Shown here in pieces: positions 44,930 to 53,062 of a DNA stretch of 64,000 bases. The DNA lies in NCBI RefSeq assembly GCF_002797975.1, contig NZ_PGET01000001.1, forward strand, positions 3,541,501 to 3,605,500, written 5' to 3'. The DNA is from [Clostridium] celerecrescens 18A (GTDB taxonomy: Bacteria; Bacillota; Clostridia; Lachnospirales; Lachnospiraceae). Position 1 is the first letter of the stretch, and every line of letters begins with the position of its first letter. A model generated the notes under the pieces. The model had not been told where the DNA came from. It saw only the letters and a list, made by a program, of their open reading frames with translations, and searched no databases. The position numbers were made by a program, and so were the translations under genes.

Positions 44930-47900
44930 TTAATCCGGTAATAAATTCTTATCCGTTTTACCGCTCATAATAGAATAATATACTGGAAGCATGAGCAGCG
45001 ACAGAATGGTGGAAGCCGTCAAACCGCCCACGTTTACTAATGCAAGGCCCTGCATGGTTTCTCCATTCTTTCCGATCGCCATTGCCATAGGTACCATGGA
45101 CACCACTGTGGTGAGCGTTGTCATGAGAATGGGACGTAGCCTGGTAGCTCCAGCTTCAATCAGAGCGGTGCGCTTATCCATGGTCGAACGGTACTGGTTC
45201 ACCGTATCCACATAAAGGATTCCGGAGTTTACCACCGTACCGATAAGCATCAAAAAGCCAAGGAGGGATGGCATACTGATAGCAACTCCTGCGGCCGCCA
45301 GGAATCCAAAGGACCCGATTAAGCTGAAAGGAATCGTAGTCATGACCATCAGGGAGAACTTTGGAGATTCAAACTGGGCAGCCATGACGATGAAGATCAG
45401 GAATATAGCCGTAGCGATTGCTTTAAACAAGCTGGTGAACTCCTCCTGCATAGACTCATCCTCACTGTTCTTTGCCCTTGTAACGATATCATTCAAATAC
45501 TTATTTACTATCTTTTCATCAATATCTTTTTTTGCCGCTTCTTTATCCTTTTTCGTCTTTACTACATCGGTAAAGGAGCCTGTAATGGTAACCACGTATT
45601 GTTTGTTCTTCCTGCTGATTGAGGAAGGACTGTCTTCATAGCCGATATCCGCAATATCCGTAAGCGCCGCAGAGCCGCCATAGTTGTTTGGTACCATGAT
45701 GCCCTCTACTTTATCAAGAGTATCATAAGAATCTTTTGGATATTCCACTTTAATATCAACTTCCTGGCCTGCCACTTCCATGGTAGATGCCTTTGTACCA
45801 CTCAGCATGTTGTTTAATAAGCTGCCCACACTGGCTGGGACAACGCCTTCTGCCGCTGCCTTTATGGGATCAACCCGGACTTTTAATACAGGCGCTGCAT
45901 TCTCCAGGTCCGAATGGACTTTGATGAGCTGCGGGTTTTCGATCAACTCTGCCACCATTTGGTTTGAAACGGTTTTTAGTTTATCCAGCTGGGAGCTTTG
46001 AAGGATTACCTCAAAATCATTACTGCTGCTCATCTGGCTCATGGAGGAGGTGGACTCAACGGTAACATTGCAGTCAGCAAGTTGGTTCATCTCCTTTTTC
46101 CACTTGTTTACAACCTCCTTGGTGGACAGCTTACGGTCATCCTTTAAGTAAGCGGTTAAGGTTCCTTTTTTACCTCCGGTAAAGCTTAGGCCGCTCCCTC
46201 CATAGTTTACCATATAGGACTTTAAATCCTCCTCACTGGTAACAATATCTTCCAGCTTCTTTAGGATTTTATCCGCCTCTTCCAACTTAAGCCCAGGTTT
46301 CATCTCTGCAGAAACGGTGATCGTTCCCTGGTCCACCTCGGGCATCAGCTCAAACCCAAGCTTGGTAGCCAGGGCAAAAGACGCGATCAAAAGCAGAACT
46401 GACACGATCATAACCAGCGCACGTCTGTTAAGCAACCGGTCTACAATCTTTCGGTAGCCATTCTGCATCGCTTTTACAATTCCTCCCATAGGAGAATTCT
46501 GCTTTTCAACAGGCCGGAACCTGCTGTAGCACAGAGGAACAATGGTGATGGCCGAAAGCAGTGATGCCAGCATACAGAATACAATCGTATAGCCCAACGG
46601 CTTAAAGAGCTGGCCTGTAAGGCCTTCCAAAAGTGCCAGAGGGATAAATACGACACAGGTGGTAATGGTTCCTCCAAGAATGGACTGCAGCACAACTCCC
46701 GTTCCTTCTAACGCTGCCTGCATGTATTCCCGGAACCCGGTGCCCTTTTGGGAGCGGAAACAGCTCTCCAAAACTACGATTGAGTTATCCACCATCATAC
46801 CTACACCAAGAACGATACTGCTCATGGTGATAACGTTCAGGGAAAAGCCCATGGCCGCCATTAAGATAAGTGAAACCAGAATGGATACCGGAATGGAACT
46901 TCCTACAATGAGGGATGCCTTAATATCTCCAAAGAAAAGGAAAATAATAATCATGGAAATAATAACCGCCATGACCATGGTATCCTTAACACTGTTAAGG
47001 GCTGATGTAATCTGGTCACTGGTATCATCAACAACTACGATATCCAGGTTGGGGTATTCTCTTTGCAAAGTTTCAACGGTCTTTGACACAGCTTTGGAGA
47101 CATCCACCGCACTGTTTTTCTGCTGTTTATTAATGGATAAGGTAATGGTATCTTCTCCATTATACCGGCCGATGGCTTCCTGCTTTTCAGAGGTTTCCGA
47201 AATAACGGCAATGTCCTCCATATAAATGGTCTTTCCCTCGCCAGCCACTACAGGGATCTTTTTAAGGCTTTCTATGTTTCCTACTTCTACACCGGTACTG
47301 ACAGATAAATCACGCTTTCCCACTCCGGTACTTCCTGCCGGGTATGTAAAATCAGCCGCTTTGATGGCCTGGCTGATGGAATTCATAGTAAGATGATACT
47401 GGTTCATCTTCTCCGGAATCAGACGGACACTAACATAGCCTTTCTGACCTCCGCTTACACCTATGCTTGCAACGGATGAAATCTTTTCAAATTCCGGCAC
47501 GATTTTATCGTTTACATAGTTATAAAGATTATTTTGGGATGGGTCCTTAACTGCCAAAGTAACCACAGGCATGTCATTAATATTGAATTCCATAACGCTG
47601 GGAGTTTCCACGTCGTCTGGAAGCTCTACATTATCCATTTTCTTTTTCAGATCCGAATACGCCTTATTCATATCCGTACCATATTCATACTCCAGAAGCA
47701 CGATGGAAACATTCTCCTGGGAGCTGGACTGGACATTCTTAATGCCTGACAGGGTGCCTACGGCATCTTCCACCGGCCTGGTGACCAGATCGTTTACATC
47801 TTCCGGGTTCGCCCCTGCATAAACGCTGCTGATCAACAGCATGGGGAAGTTCATTTCCGGTGTCAGCTCCATTTTAGAAGACAAAACAGAGGACAGACCA

Positions 47901-47971
47901 AATACAATCAAGCATAATATAGCTAAGACGGTGGTTACGGGTCGCTTTAAAACACTTTTTGTGATTCCCAT
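44930..47971 (-). CDS. RND-family efflux pump (AcrB/HAE-like)
   Basis: 1013 aa, the usual length of a 12-TM RND transporter with two large extracytoplasmic loops. TM1 at about 12-30; TM2-6 about 335-475 and the second bundle about 850-1000. The proton-relay motif in TM4 is GVGMMVDNSIVVLE: the first Asp is kept and the second is Asn, a common variant outside proteobacterial AcrB. TFTYPAGSTGVG-type loop sequences and PFSLIGSFGFL are typical. 12 bp after the adaptor gene. Substrates unknown. Confidence 0.93.
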   Translation of the reverse strand: MGITKSVLKRPVTTVLAILCLIVFGLSSVLSSKMELTPEMNFPMLLISSVYAGANPEDVNDLVTRPVEDAVGTLSGIKNVQSSSQENVSIVLLEYEYGTDMNKAYSDLKKKMDNVELPDDVETPSVMEFNINDMPVVTLAVKDPSQNNLYNYVNDKIVPEFEKISSVASIGVSGGQKGYVSVRLIPEKMNQYHLTMNSISQAIKAADFTYPAGSTGVGKRDLSVSTGVEVGNIESLKKIPVVAGEGKTIYMEDIAVISETSEKQEAIGRYNGEDTITLSINKQQKNSAVDVSKAVSKTVETLQREYPNLDIVVVDDTSDQITSALNSVKDTMVMAVIISMIIIFLFFGDIKASLIVGSSIPVSILVSLILMAAMGFSLNVITMSSIVLGVGMMVDNSIVVLESCFRSQKGTGFREYMQAALEGTGVVLQSILGGTITTCVVFIPLALLEGLTGQLFKPLGYTIVFCMLASLLSAITIVPLCYSRFRPVEKQNSPMGGIVKAMQNGYRKIVDRLLNRRALVMIVSVLLLIASFALATKLGFELMPEVDQGTITVSAEMKPGLKLEEADKILKKLEDIVTSEEDLKSYMVNYGGSGLSFTGGKKGTLTAYLKDDRKLSTKEVVNKWKKEMNQLADCNVTVESTSSMSQMSSSNDFEVILQSSQLDKLKTVSNQMVAELIENPQLIKVHSDLENAAPVLKVRVDPIKAAAEGVVPASVGSLLNNMLSGTKASTMEVAGQEVDIKVEYPKDSYDTLDKVEGIMVPNNYGGSAALTDIADIGYEDSPSSISRKNKQYVVTITGSFTDVVKTKKDKEAAKKDIDEKIVNKYLNDIVTRAKNSEDESMQEEFTSLFKAIATAIFLIFIVMAAQFESPKFSLMVMTTIPFSLIGSFGFLAAAGVAISMPSLLGFLMLIGTVVNSGILYVDTVNQYRSTMDKRTALIEAGATRLRPILMTTLTTVVSMVPMAMAIGKNGETMQGLALVNVGGLTASTILSLLMLPVYYSIMSGKTDKNLLPD

Positions 47972-47983
47972 ATTACCGCCCCC

Positions 47984-49120
47984 TTACTGTGCCGGACCGG
48001 AAGGTTCTGTTCCAGTTTCTTCTGCCGTGTCTTCTTCTGCCTGAGATTCATTATCATATCCGCCTGCAATAGTAACCTTAGACCCCTCATACAATTCACT
48101 GGTCCATGTGGTCACTACCTGATCAGCAGCAGCAATACCACTTTGGATCTCAGTATACTCATTGTCTGCCAGCCCTACGGTTACCGCATTTTTCTTAAGC
48201 GATCCATCTGTATATGTATAAATGAACGGGTTCCCGCCCTCATAATAAACGCTGTCAACCGGAACTGTAAGGACATTCTCTGCCCTTTGGGCGATTACGT
48301 AAAGCTTGACAGAAGTCCCAGTAGCCAGGGCATCTCCATCAGGTATGGAAGCCTTTACCTTGAATAAGCCGCTTGCCTGATCAATCATTGTACTTACTTC
48401 CGTTATGGCCGCCGTATGATCGGTGCCATTCTTTTCTACCCTTATGGAATCTCCTGTCTTCAGTCCTCCTACAATACGCTCCGAAACATAAAAGGTCAGG
48501 GATTTCCCGCCTTCCCCTGAAATAACGCAAAGAGTGGTCTGAGGTGAGACCATATCATGTAAGCTGATGTTAAAACTTTCCACACGTCCTGCTATAGGCG
48601 CCGTCACCTGGCTGCTTTCCATCTGGATCTTATATGCAATTTTGGCATTCTCATATTGAAGCCTTGCCATCTCCACTTTATCGACCAGAGACTGATAATC
48701 TGCTTCCGCCACATCGCCGGCGGCATAAAGAACGGAATAACGATCCAGATTCTTCTTAGCGTCTTCATAAGTAATTCTGGCGGTTTCTGAAGTGATCCGT
48801 GAGCTTTCCACCTGTTTTGTGTCGATGACACAGAGAAGCTGGCCCGCGGATACCATATCGCCGGTCTTAACTCCTACACTTGTAATTTCTCCTGCCCCAA
48901 GAGGCGTAACATGCACGATACTGTCCGGTTCAATCGTTCCGATCAGTTCATTGCTTAACTCAATGGTCCTGATTTCAGGCTTTTCTACAGTTACAGCCGG
49001 CGGTACCTCCGCCACAAGCTCCTCCTTTTTTCCTTCCAGTACCCTTGGAAGAATCAGTCCTGCCACGGCTGCCACAATTACAACCGCTCCTGCAATGATG
49101 AATATCTTTTTCTTCGTCAT
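47984..49120 (-). CDS. RND efflux membrane-fusion (adaptor) protein
   Basis: 378 aa. N-terminal membrane anchor (residues 5-25), two biotinyl-lipoyl half-motifs (VTPLGAGEITSVGVKTGDMVSAGQLLCVID and VTAPIAGRVESFNISLHDMV, in parts) flanking a helical hairpin (about 105-170), then beta-barrel and membrane-proximal domains. The C-terminal 25 residues are acidic and Ser/Thr-rich. Couples the RND pump to a TolC-like partner. 22 bp after tetR; AAGGAG upstream of ATG. Confidence 0.93.
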   Translation of the reverse strand: MTKKKIFIIAGAVVIVAAVAGLILPRVLEGKKEELVAEVPPAVTVEKPEIRTIELSNELIGTIEPDSIVHVTPLGAGEITSVGVKTGDMVSAGQLLCVIDTKQVESSRITSETARITYEDAKKNLDRYSVLYAAGDVAEADYQSLVDKVEMARLQYENAKIAYKIQMESSQVTAPIAGRVESFNISLHDMVSPQTTLCVISGEGGKSLTFYVSERIVGGLKTGDSIRVEKNGTDHTAAITEVSTMIDQASGLFKVKASIPDGDALATGTSVKLYVIAQRAENVLTVPVDSVYYEGGNPFIYTYTDGSLKKNAVTVGLADNEYTEIQSGIAAADQVVTTWTSELYEGSKVTIAGGYDNESQAEEDTAEETGTEPSGPAQ

Positions 49121-49142
49121 AATAACTCCTTATTTGGCCATA

Positions 49143-49766
49143 TTAAGATTGTAATGATTGTTTACGAATTCCATATTGCAGAATTTCTAATTTTTCCAGG
49201 AAAATTTTCTTAATTTTTTCTTCATCTTCCCGATGGTGATAGTACCAGCCCATACAATGAGCAAGTTCTAAGAAAATCATGGATACCAGTTTCCCAAAGG
49301 TTTCCATACTCTGATCTTTAAAATCAGAGGTATCGATGGCACGGTACATCATCTTCTGCAGCTCTTGCTGGCTTTTGGAATTTTCCTGGCATAGCTGATG
49401 AGTCGCACCAAACATTGTCTCACTATCAGCAATGTTCTTAATCAGCTGCAGAACATTTTCCTTTGTATTGGATATGCTGTATTGTAAAAACGTTTCGGCC
49501 GTTTTCCATAAATCACCATTATTTTTTTCCGCGTAATCCACCCAGCTATTCTGAAAATTTTCAGCTGCATCTTCGAAAATATATCTAAGAACATCACGCT
49601 TATCTTCAAAATAAGTATAAAAGCTTCCTCTTGATATTCCTGCAGCCTGGATTATTTTATTAATAGAAGCCTTTTCAAACGGCACCCTAGTAAATTCCTC
49701 CACTGCTGCATCGCGGATGGTTTTCCTTTTTCCTGCCGGAAGATTATAAAACCGTTCCGTTGGCAT
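49143..49766 (-). CDS. TetR/AcrR-family repressor of the efflux operon
   Basis: 207 aa from the ATG at 49766 (AAAGGAG upstream); a longer frame of 23 more codons would start inside the operator region. N-terminal HTH with INKIIQAAGISRGSFYTYFEDKRDVLRYIF (in parts), then an all-helical ligand domain. First gene of tetR-adaptor-RND-TolC-TolC, preceded by a consensus promoter with an overlapping dyad, so autorepression relieved by a pump substrate is expected. Confidence 0.92.
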   Translation of the reverse strand: MPTERFYNLPAGKRKTIRDAAVEEFTRVPFEKASINKIIQAAGISRGSFYTYFEDKRDVLRYIFEDAAENFQNSWVDYAEKNNGDLWKTAETFLQYSISNTKENVLQLIKNIADSETMFGATHQLCQENSKSQQELQKMMYRAIDTSDFKDQSMETFGKLVSMIFLELAHCMGWYYHHREDEEKIKKIFLEKLEILQYGIRKQSLQS

Positions 49767-49817
49767 CTTTTCATCTCTCCTTTCTCTTTTCCCATGTGAA
49801 TCCTCCGAACACACGAA

Positions 49818-49861
49818 AAGGTGACAACATGCCACTTATTATAATGACACGTTGTCACCTT
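49818..49861. promoter_or_regulatory. TetR-type operator dyad
   Basis: Perfect 11-bp arms AAGGTGACAAC (49818-49828) and GTTGTCACCTT (49851-49861), 22 nt apart. An inner palindrome TGACA-CGT-TGTCA occupies 49845-49857, and a looser copy lies at 49821-49835. The arms flank the -10 box of the tetR promoter. Confidence 0.7.
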
Positions 49862-49866
49862 GTCAA
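49838..49866 (-). promoter_or_regulatory. promoter of the efflux operon
   Basis: Minus strand TTGACA (49866-49861), 17-bp spacer, TATAAT (49843-49838): perfect consensus, entirely overlapped by the operator dyad. Confidence 0.85.
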
Positions 49867-49962
49867 GAAAGGTTATATTTATTTAATAATTTTTCCAATT
49901 CTGTTTATCTTTTGCAATTTTCTGCCCTCGTTTTTGGGCAAAATGGTATGACTGCCGTGGGC

Positions 49963-50151
49963 CTATCTCCTGTCCAGAAGTTCCTTTAAGGCTTCATCAC
50001 TCTCTTCGATCCACACATCTTCTTCTTCTTCATTGAGGCCGAGAAACCGGGCAAGGGTTTCGGGCGTACTGCTGATATTCCACTCTTCAATAAAATCATC
50101 AATGGCTTCAAATTCTATCTCACCGGCCAGATATTTCTCCTTAAACGTCAT
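49963..50151 (-). CDS. 62-aa acidic protein of unknown function
   Basis: 62 aa with about 18 Glu/Asp: MTFKEKYLAGEIEFEAIDDF at the start, EWNISSTPETLARFLGLNEEEEDVW in the middle. Predicted mostly helical, no membrane segment. GAGAGG upstream of ATG and only 15 bp after gntR, so co-expressed. The ETLARFLGLNEEEE part looks like a small HTH-type or ankyrin-like helix pair, but no family could be assigned. Real on the grounds of its ribosome binding site, spacing and codon use. Confidence 0.65.
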   Translation of the reverse strand: MTFKEKYLAGEIEFEAIDDFIEEWNISSTPETLARFLGLNEEEEDVWIEESDEALKELLDRR

Positions 50152-50166
50152 AAAATACCTCTCTTC

Positions 50167-50841
50167 TTATTCCTGTTCCTTGATATTCTTTGATACGGTG
50201 ATCTCCTGGTTATCAATATGCTCCCGCATTGCTTCTTTTGCTTCCTGAACCTTCCGCTGTCTGACCGCCTTCAATATGTTGTCATGTTCCAGCAAAAGGA
50301 TCTGGCGTTTATCCTCGTCCTTAATGTATTCCAAACGGTAACGGTACATCTGCTCTCTTAAATTGTTGATCATCTGCACCAGCCTGTCATTGCAGGTACC
50401 TTTATAAATCACATCATGATAAGCTTCATCCGTCTCCGCAATCTCCATTGGATTGCCCTGTTCCACAGCCTCTTTAAATTCTTCCTGCTTTTTTTCAAGC
50501 TCCTCTACGGCCTCCGGGGTCATACGCTGGCAGGCCAGTTCTATCGCAAGCTCCTCTAAGGATCTGCGGACCTCCAATACATCCCTTAAGCTCTTCTCCG
50601 AAATCTTAGCAACCTCGGCTCCCTTTCTGGGTATCATTAATACAAGCCCTTCCAGTTCCAGTTTCCGTATGGCTTCCCGGATAGGCGTACGGCTGACTCC
50701 AAGACGTTCCGCAAGCTGGATCTCCATAAGGCGCTCTCCCGGTGCCAGTTCCCCTTTTAAAATTGCCTGGCGCAGCGTGTTAAAGACTACGTCCCGAAGG
50801 GGCAGATATTCATTCATATTAACCTTTAAATCATTGCTCAT
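50167..50841 (-). CDS. GntR-family regulator, FCD (FadR-like) subfamily
   Basis: 224 aa. Winged HTH (about 12-78) with LAERLGVSRTPIREAIRKLELEGLV, then an all-helical FCD ligand domain (about 90-215), where the usual metal/acid-binding histidines appear in HDVIY and REHI. FCD regulators sense small organic acids. Target unknown; a TGTATACA palindrome at the promoter of this operon suggests autoregulation. Overlaps the end of ispE by 11 nt; GGGAGG lies within ispE. Confidence 0.9.
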   Translation of the reverse strand: MSNDLKVNMNEYLPLRDVVFNTLRQAILKGELAPGERLMEIQLAERLGVSRTPIREAIRKLELEGLVLMIPRKGAEVAKISEKSLRDVLEVRRSLEELAIELACQRMTPEAVEELEKKQEEFKEAVEQGNPMEIAETDEAYHDVIYKGTCNDRLVQMINNLREQMYRYRLEYIKDEDKRQILLLEHDNILKAVRQRKVQEAKEAMREHIDNQEITVSKNIKEQE

Positions 50842-51742
50842 TTGTAACCTCCCTGGTATTATAAAAGTTCGTCAGATAAACCTGTTTTGCAAGGCTCTTT
50901 GCCTCGCCATACCTCAATTCCTCATAAGCCCTTTCTGCGGCTTTTGGGCTTGTAAAAATGCCAAAAACCGTAGGGCCGCTTCCGCTCATTAAGGCGTTCA
51001 CTGCTCCCAATTCTATCATTTTGTCTTTAATCTGTGCAATCACCGGATATTCCGGTATCGTAACTGTTTCAAGCACATTTCCCAGGCGTTCCGACACCTG
51101 GTATATGTTGTGGTTCGAAATGGCTTCGATCATGCCGTCAATATCCGGGTGATCCTCTCGCCGTAAGCCGGGTAAATCCAGATGCTCATAAACGAACTTC
51201 GTGGATACGCTGACCCCAGGCTTTGCTATGAGCACCTGGCACTGGGGCATATCGGGAAGAGGCGTTAAAATTTCCCCGATTCCTTCGCTCAGCGCAGTTC
51301 CTCTCATCAAACAATAGGGAACATCCGCTCCGATCTTCACCCCCCGTTCCATCAGTTCTTCTCTTGTCAGGCCTAGCTGGAACATCTTGTTCACTCCGAA
51401 CAGTACCGTCGCCGCATCGCTGCTGCCGCCGGCCATACCTGCAGAAACCGGTATGAATTTATTTAAGTGAATGCGGATTCCGTGAATAATATGAAACTCC
51501 TCCATCAGAAGCCTGGCTGCTTTATAAACCAGGTTGTTTTCATTCACTGGAAGATAATAGAGATTTGTCACTACCTCAATTCCCGGAGTCTCTTTTAAGT
51601 AAATATCAATCTTATCATAAAGGCCTACGGTCTGCATGATCATTCGTACCTCATGGTATCCGTCTTCCCGTTTTCTTAAAACATCAAGTCCCAGATTAAT
51701 CTTACCATATGCTTTTAATCCCAGATGTCTTATCATAGGCAA
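50831..51742 (-). CDS. ispE: 4-diphosphocytidyl-2-C-methyl-D-erythritol kinase
   Basis: 303 aa GHMP kinase. Phosphorylates CDP-methylerythritol in the MEP isoprenoid pathway. Motifs: AYGKINLGLDVLRKREDGYHE (in parts), PVSAGMAGGSSDAA (ATP loop) and ALMSGSGPTVFG (third GHMP motif). First gene of ispE-gntR-62 aa; the pairing of ispE with a GntR gene also occurs in other clostridia as far as I recall. Confidence 0.96.
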   Translation of the reverse strand: MPMIRHLGLKAYGKINLGLDVLRKREDGYHEVRMIMQTVGLYDKIDIYLKETPGIEVVTNLYYLPVNENNLVYKAARLLMEEFHIIHGIRIHLNKFIPVSAGMAGGSSDAATVLFGVNKMFQLGLTREELMERGVKIGADVPYCLMRGTALSEGIGEILTPLPDMPQCQVLIAKPGVSVSTKFVYEHLDLPGLRREDHPDIDGMIEAISNHNIYQVSERLGNVLETVTIPEYPVIAQIKDKMIELGAVNALMSGSGPTVFGIFTSPKAAERAYEELRYGEAKSLAKQVYLTNFYNTREVTNEQ

Positions 51743-51787
51743 ACATCCCTCACTTTTTATCTCTTAGGATTGTATTTTTTTATTTTT

Positions 51788-51797
51788 TTGTATACAG
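51788..51797. promoter_or_regulatory. TGTATACA palindrome, possible GntR operator
   Basis: TTGTATACAG at the expected start of transcription of ispE-gntR. FadR-subfamily GntR proteins bind T.GT...AC.A sites. Confidence 0.4.
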
Positions 51798-51802
51798 TAT
51801 TT

Positions 51803-51831
51803 AGTATATAACGAAACAAGAAAAAGTACAA
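51803..51831 (-). promoter_or_regulatory. promoter of ispE-gntR
   Basis: Minus strand TTGTAC (51831-51826), 17-bp spacer, TATACT (51808-51803). Confidence 0.6.
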
Positions 51832-51888
51832 GAGGTTTATTCCTTAATATGCCTCTTTCATTGTTAAATTTTCATAAACAATGGGATT

Positions 51889-51918
51889 AGCCGTTTGCTC
51901 CTGTTAGAACAAACGGCT
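51889..51918. repeat. hairpin AGCCGTTTG / CAAACGGCT
   Basis: Nine-bp perfect stem with a 12-nt loop. Neither strand has a T-run after it, so it is not a canonical terminator; it may be a worn terminator of the decayed genes next to it. Confidence 0.4.
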
Positions 51919-51953
51919 ATGTAAAAAAATATATATGTTTGATGACGAATCCT

Positions 51954-52310
51954 TTACCTTCCCCACACCTTTATCCGGTTATATCCTTCCTTTAAATTTT
52001 CCAAAGAACCGACCATCGGGAAGGTTTTTCTGGGAAGTCCCAAATAATCCGTATTAAGGACAATGGGATCTCCTTTAGGATCTTCATAAGGAGCTTCCAC
52101 GATCCGCACCATCCCAAGTTTTTCCGTGCCTATGATCTCTGTTTTGATTTCAAACAGTTCTTTTTCCGCTTCCATCTCCAGGTAAGTGCCGTCAGCTTCC
52201 TCCACGATTCTGATTCTGGGATCCTTCTGGCTTAAGAAATGGTTCATTTCCCGTTCGAAGGCAGGAGCTCCATTCAGATACCCGTTACCTACAGATAGGA
52301 TCTGTGTTTG
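51954..52310 (-). pseudogene. C-terminal remnant of a carbohydrate-active protein
   Basis: The frame is open from a TAA at 52311-52313 to the stop at 51954 (118 codons). An internal ATG at 52247 gives 97 aa, but the similarity-like sequence starts earlier (VGNGYLNGAPAFERE) without a start codon or ribosome binding site. The ending (NTDYLGLPRKTFPMVGSLENLKEGYNRIKVWG, in parts) resembles the C-terminus of right-handed beta-helix polysaccharide-acting proteins. Family assignment is tentative. The N-terminal bulk is gone. Confidence 0.5.
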
Positions 52311-52349
52311 TTAATGGGGAAGCCCTTTGTCAGCGAACCGCATTATCCC

Positions 52350-52847
52350 TTATTTTTCACCGGAAAGAACTTCCGCCTGTGCCTCCTGCATCTTCTTGTT
52401 TGCCTCTTTAGGAGTTATGGTAAGGCCGAAAACCTCCTGGTTTCCATCCAGATGGGCATTGGCAACGCTTGGATTTAAGTACTGACCCAGGGTTCCGCAT
52501 AGAATGGAAACATCCGCAGACCAACCATCAACGGCAGGGAAACCAAACCATCCCACCTTGCTGTAAAAATCACTTCCGCCCTCTTCACTGTCAGTCTTAA
52601 AGACCGCTGTATTCCAGGAGCCAGTTAAGCACTCTTCCTCAAAGCTACCGCTGCCGTCACATGCATTCCGAAATGGTTCCGGACCGCCTTTCCTGGCTGC
52701 CAGATACTGAAAATACATGGAACCTGTCCAATTTGGCCCATTGGCAAGAGCAAAGGGTATGATGCCGTTCGCAAGAAATGTATCGCTTGCTTCTTCCAGC
52801 TCCGATACAGTGGTCTCCTTTTCGTATATAATGATAGTATTATAGTA
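52350..52847 (-). pseudogene. decayed ABC-transporter sugar-binding protein
   Basis: Open from a TAG at 52848-52850 to the stop at 52350; the only ATG (52718) lies inside recognisable sequence. The pieces match extracellular solute-binding proteins: ELEEASDTFLANGIIPFALANG, then YFQYLAARKGGPEPF, then GSFEEEC joined directly to LTGSWNTAVF, then KVGWFGFPAVDG and a C-terminal FGLTITPKEANKKMQEAQ. The signal peptide and first 150 or so residues are missing, and around 40-50 residues seem deleted at the GSFEEEC/LTGSWN joint. A broken gene, judged by family layout. Confidence 0.65.
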
Positions 52848-53016
52848 CTAAAACAGAATTCGGAAATCTATTTAATATTCTGTCTGAAATCTATAATATT
52901 CTTACCTTCTTGATTCCATAGGATTTCCCTGGCCCAAAGTCTCTCCTGCCCGCCGTCTGACGGTTACACTAGTTTTTATGGCTTGGATATCTGTGGTTTG
53001 CTGCATACAAAAAAAA

Positions 53017-53053
53017 TCCAGCCAGATTATCTTATACGGATAATCTGGCTGGA
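53017..53053 (-). terminator. terminator of the rbs operon
   Basis: Fifteen-bp perfect stem (53017-53031 with 53039-53053), followed on the minus strand by a run of eight T (GGATTTTTTTTG reading). Confidence 0.9.
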
Positions 53054-53062
53054 CTTAAGTTT

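Noticed and set aside
46659..47225. 188-codon plus-strand frame opposite the RND pump gene
   Set aside because: Antisense shadow of conserved RND sequence; no start signals.
49921..49960. GCCC/GGGC hairpin after the 62-aa gene as a terminator
   Set aside because: Only four paired GC bases, bulged, and no T-run on the minus strand.
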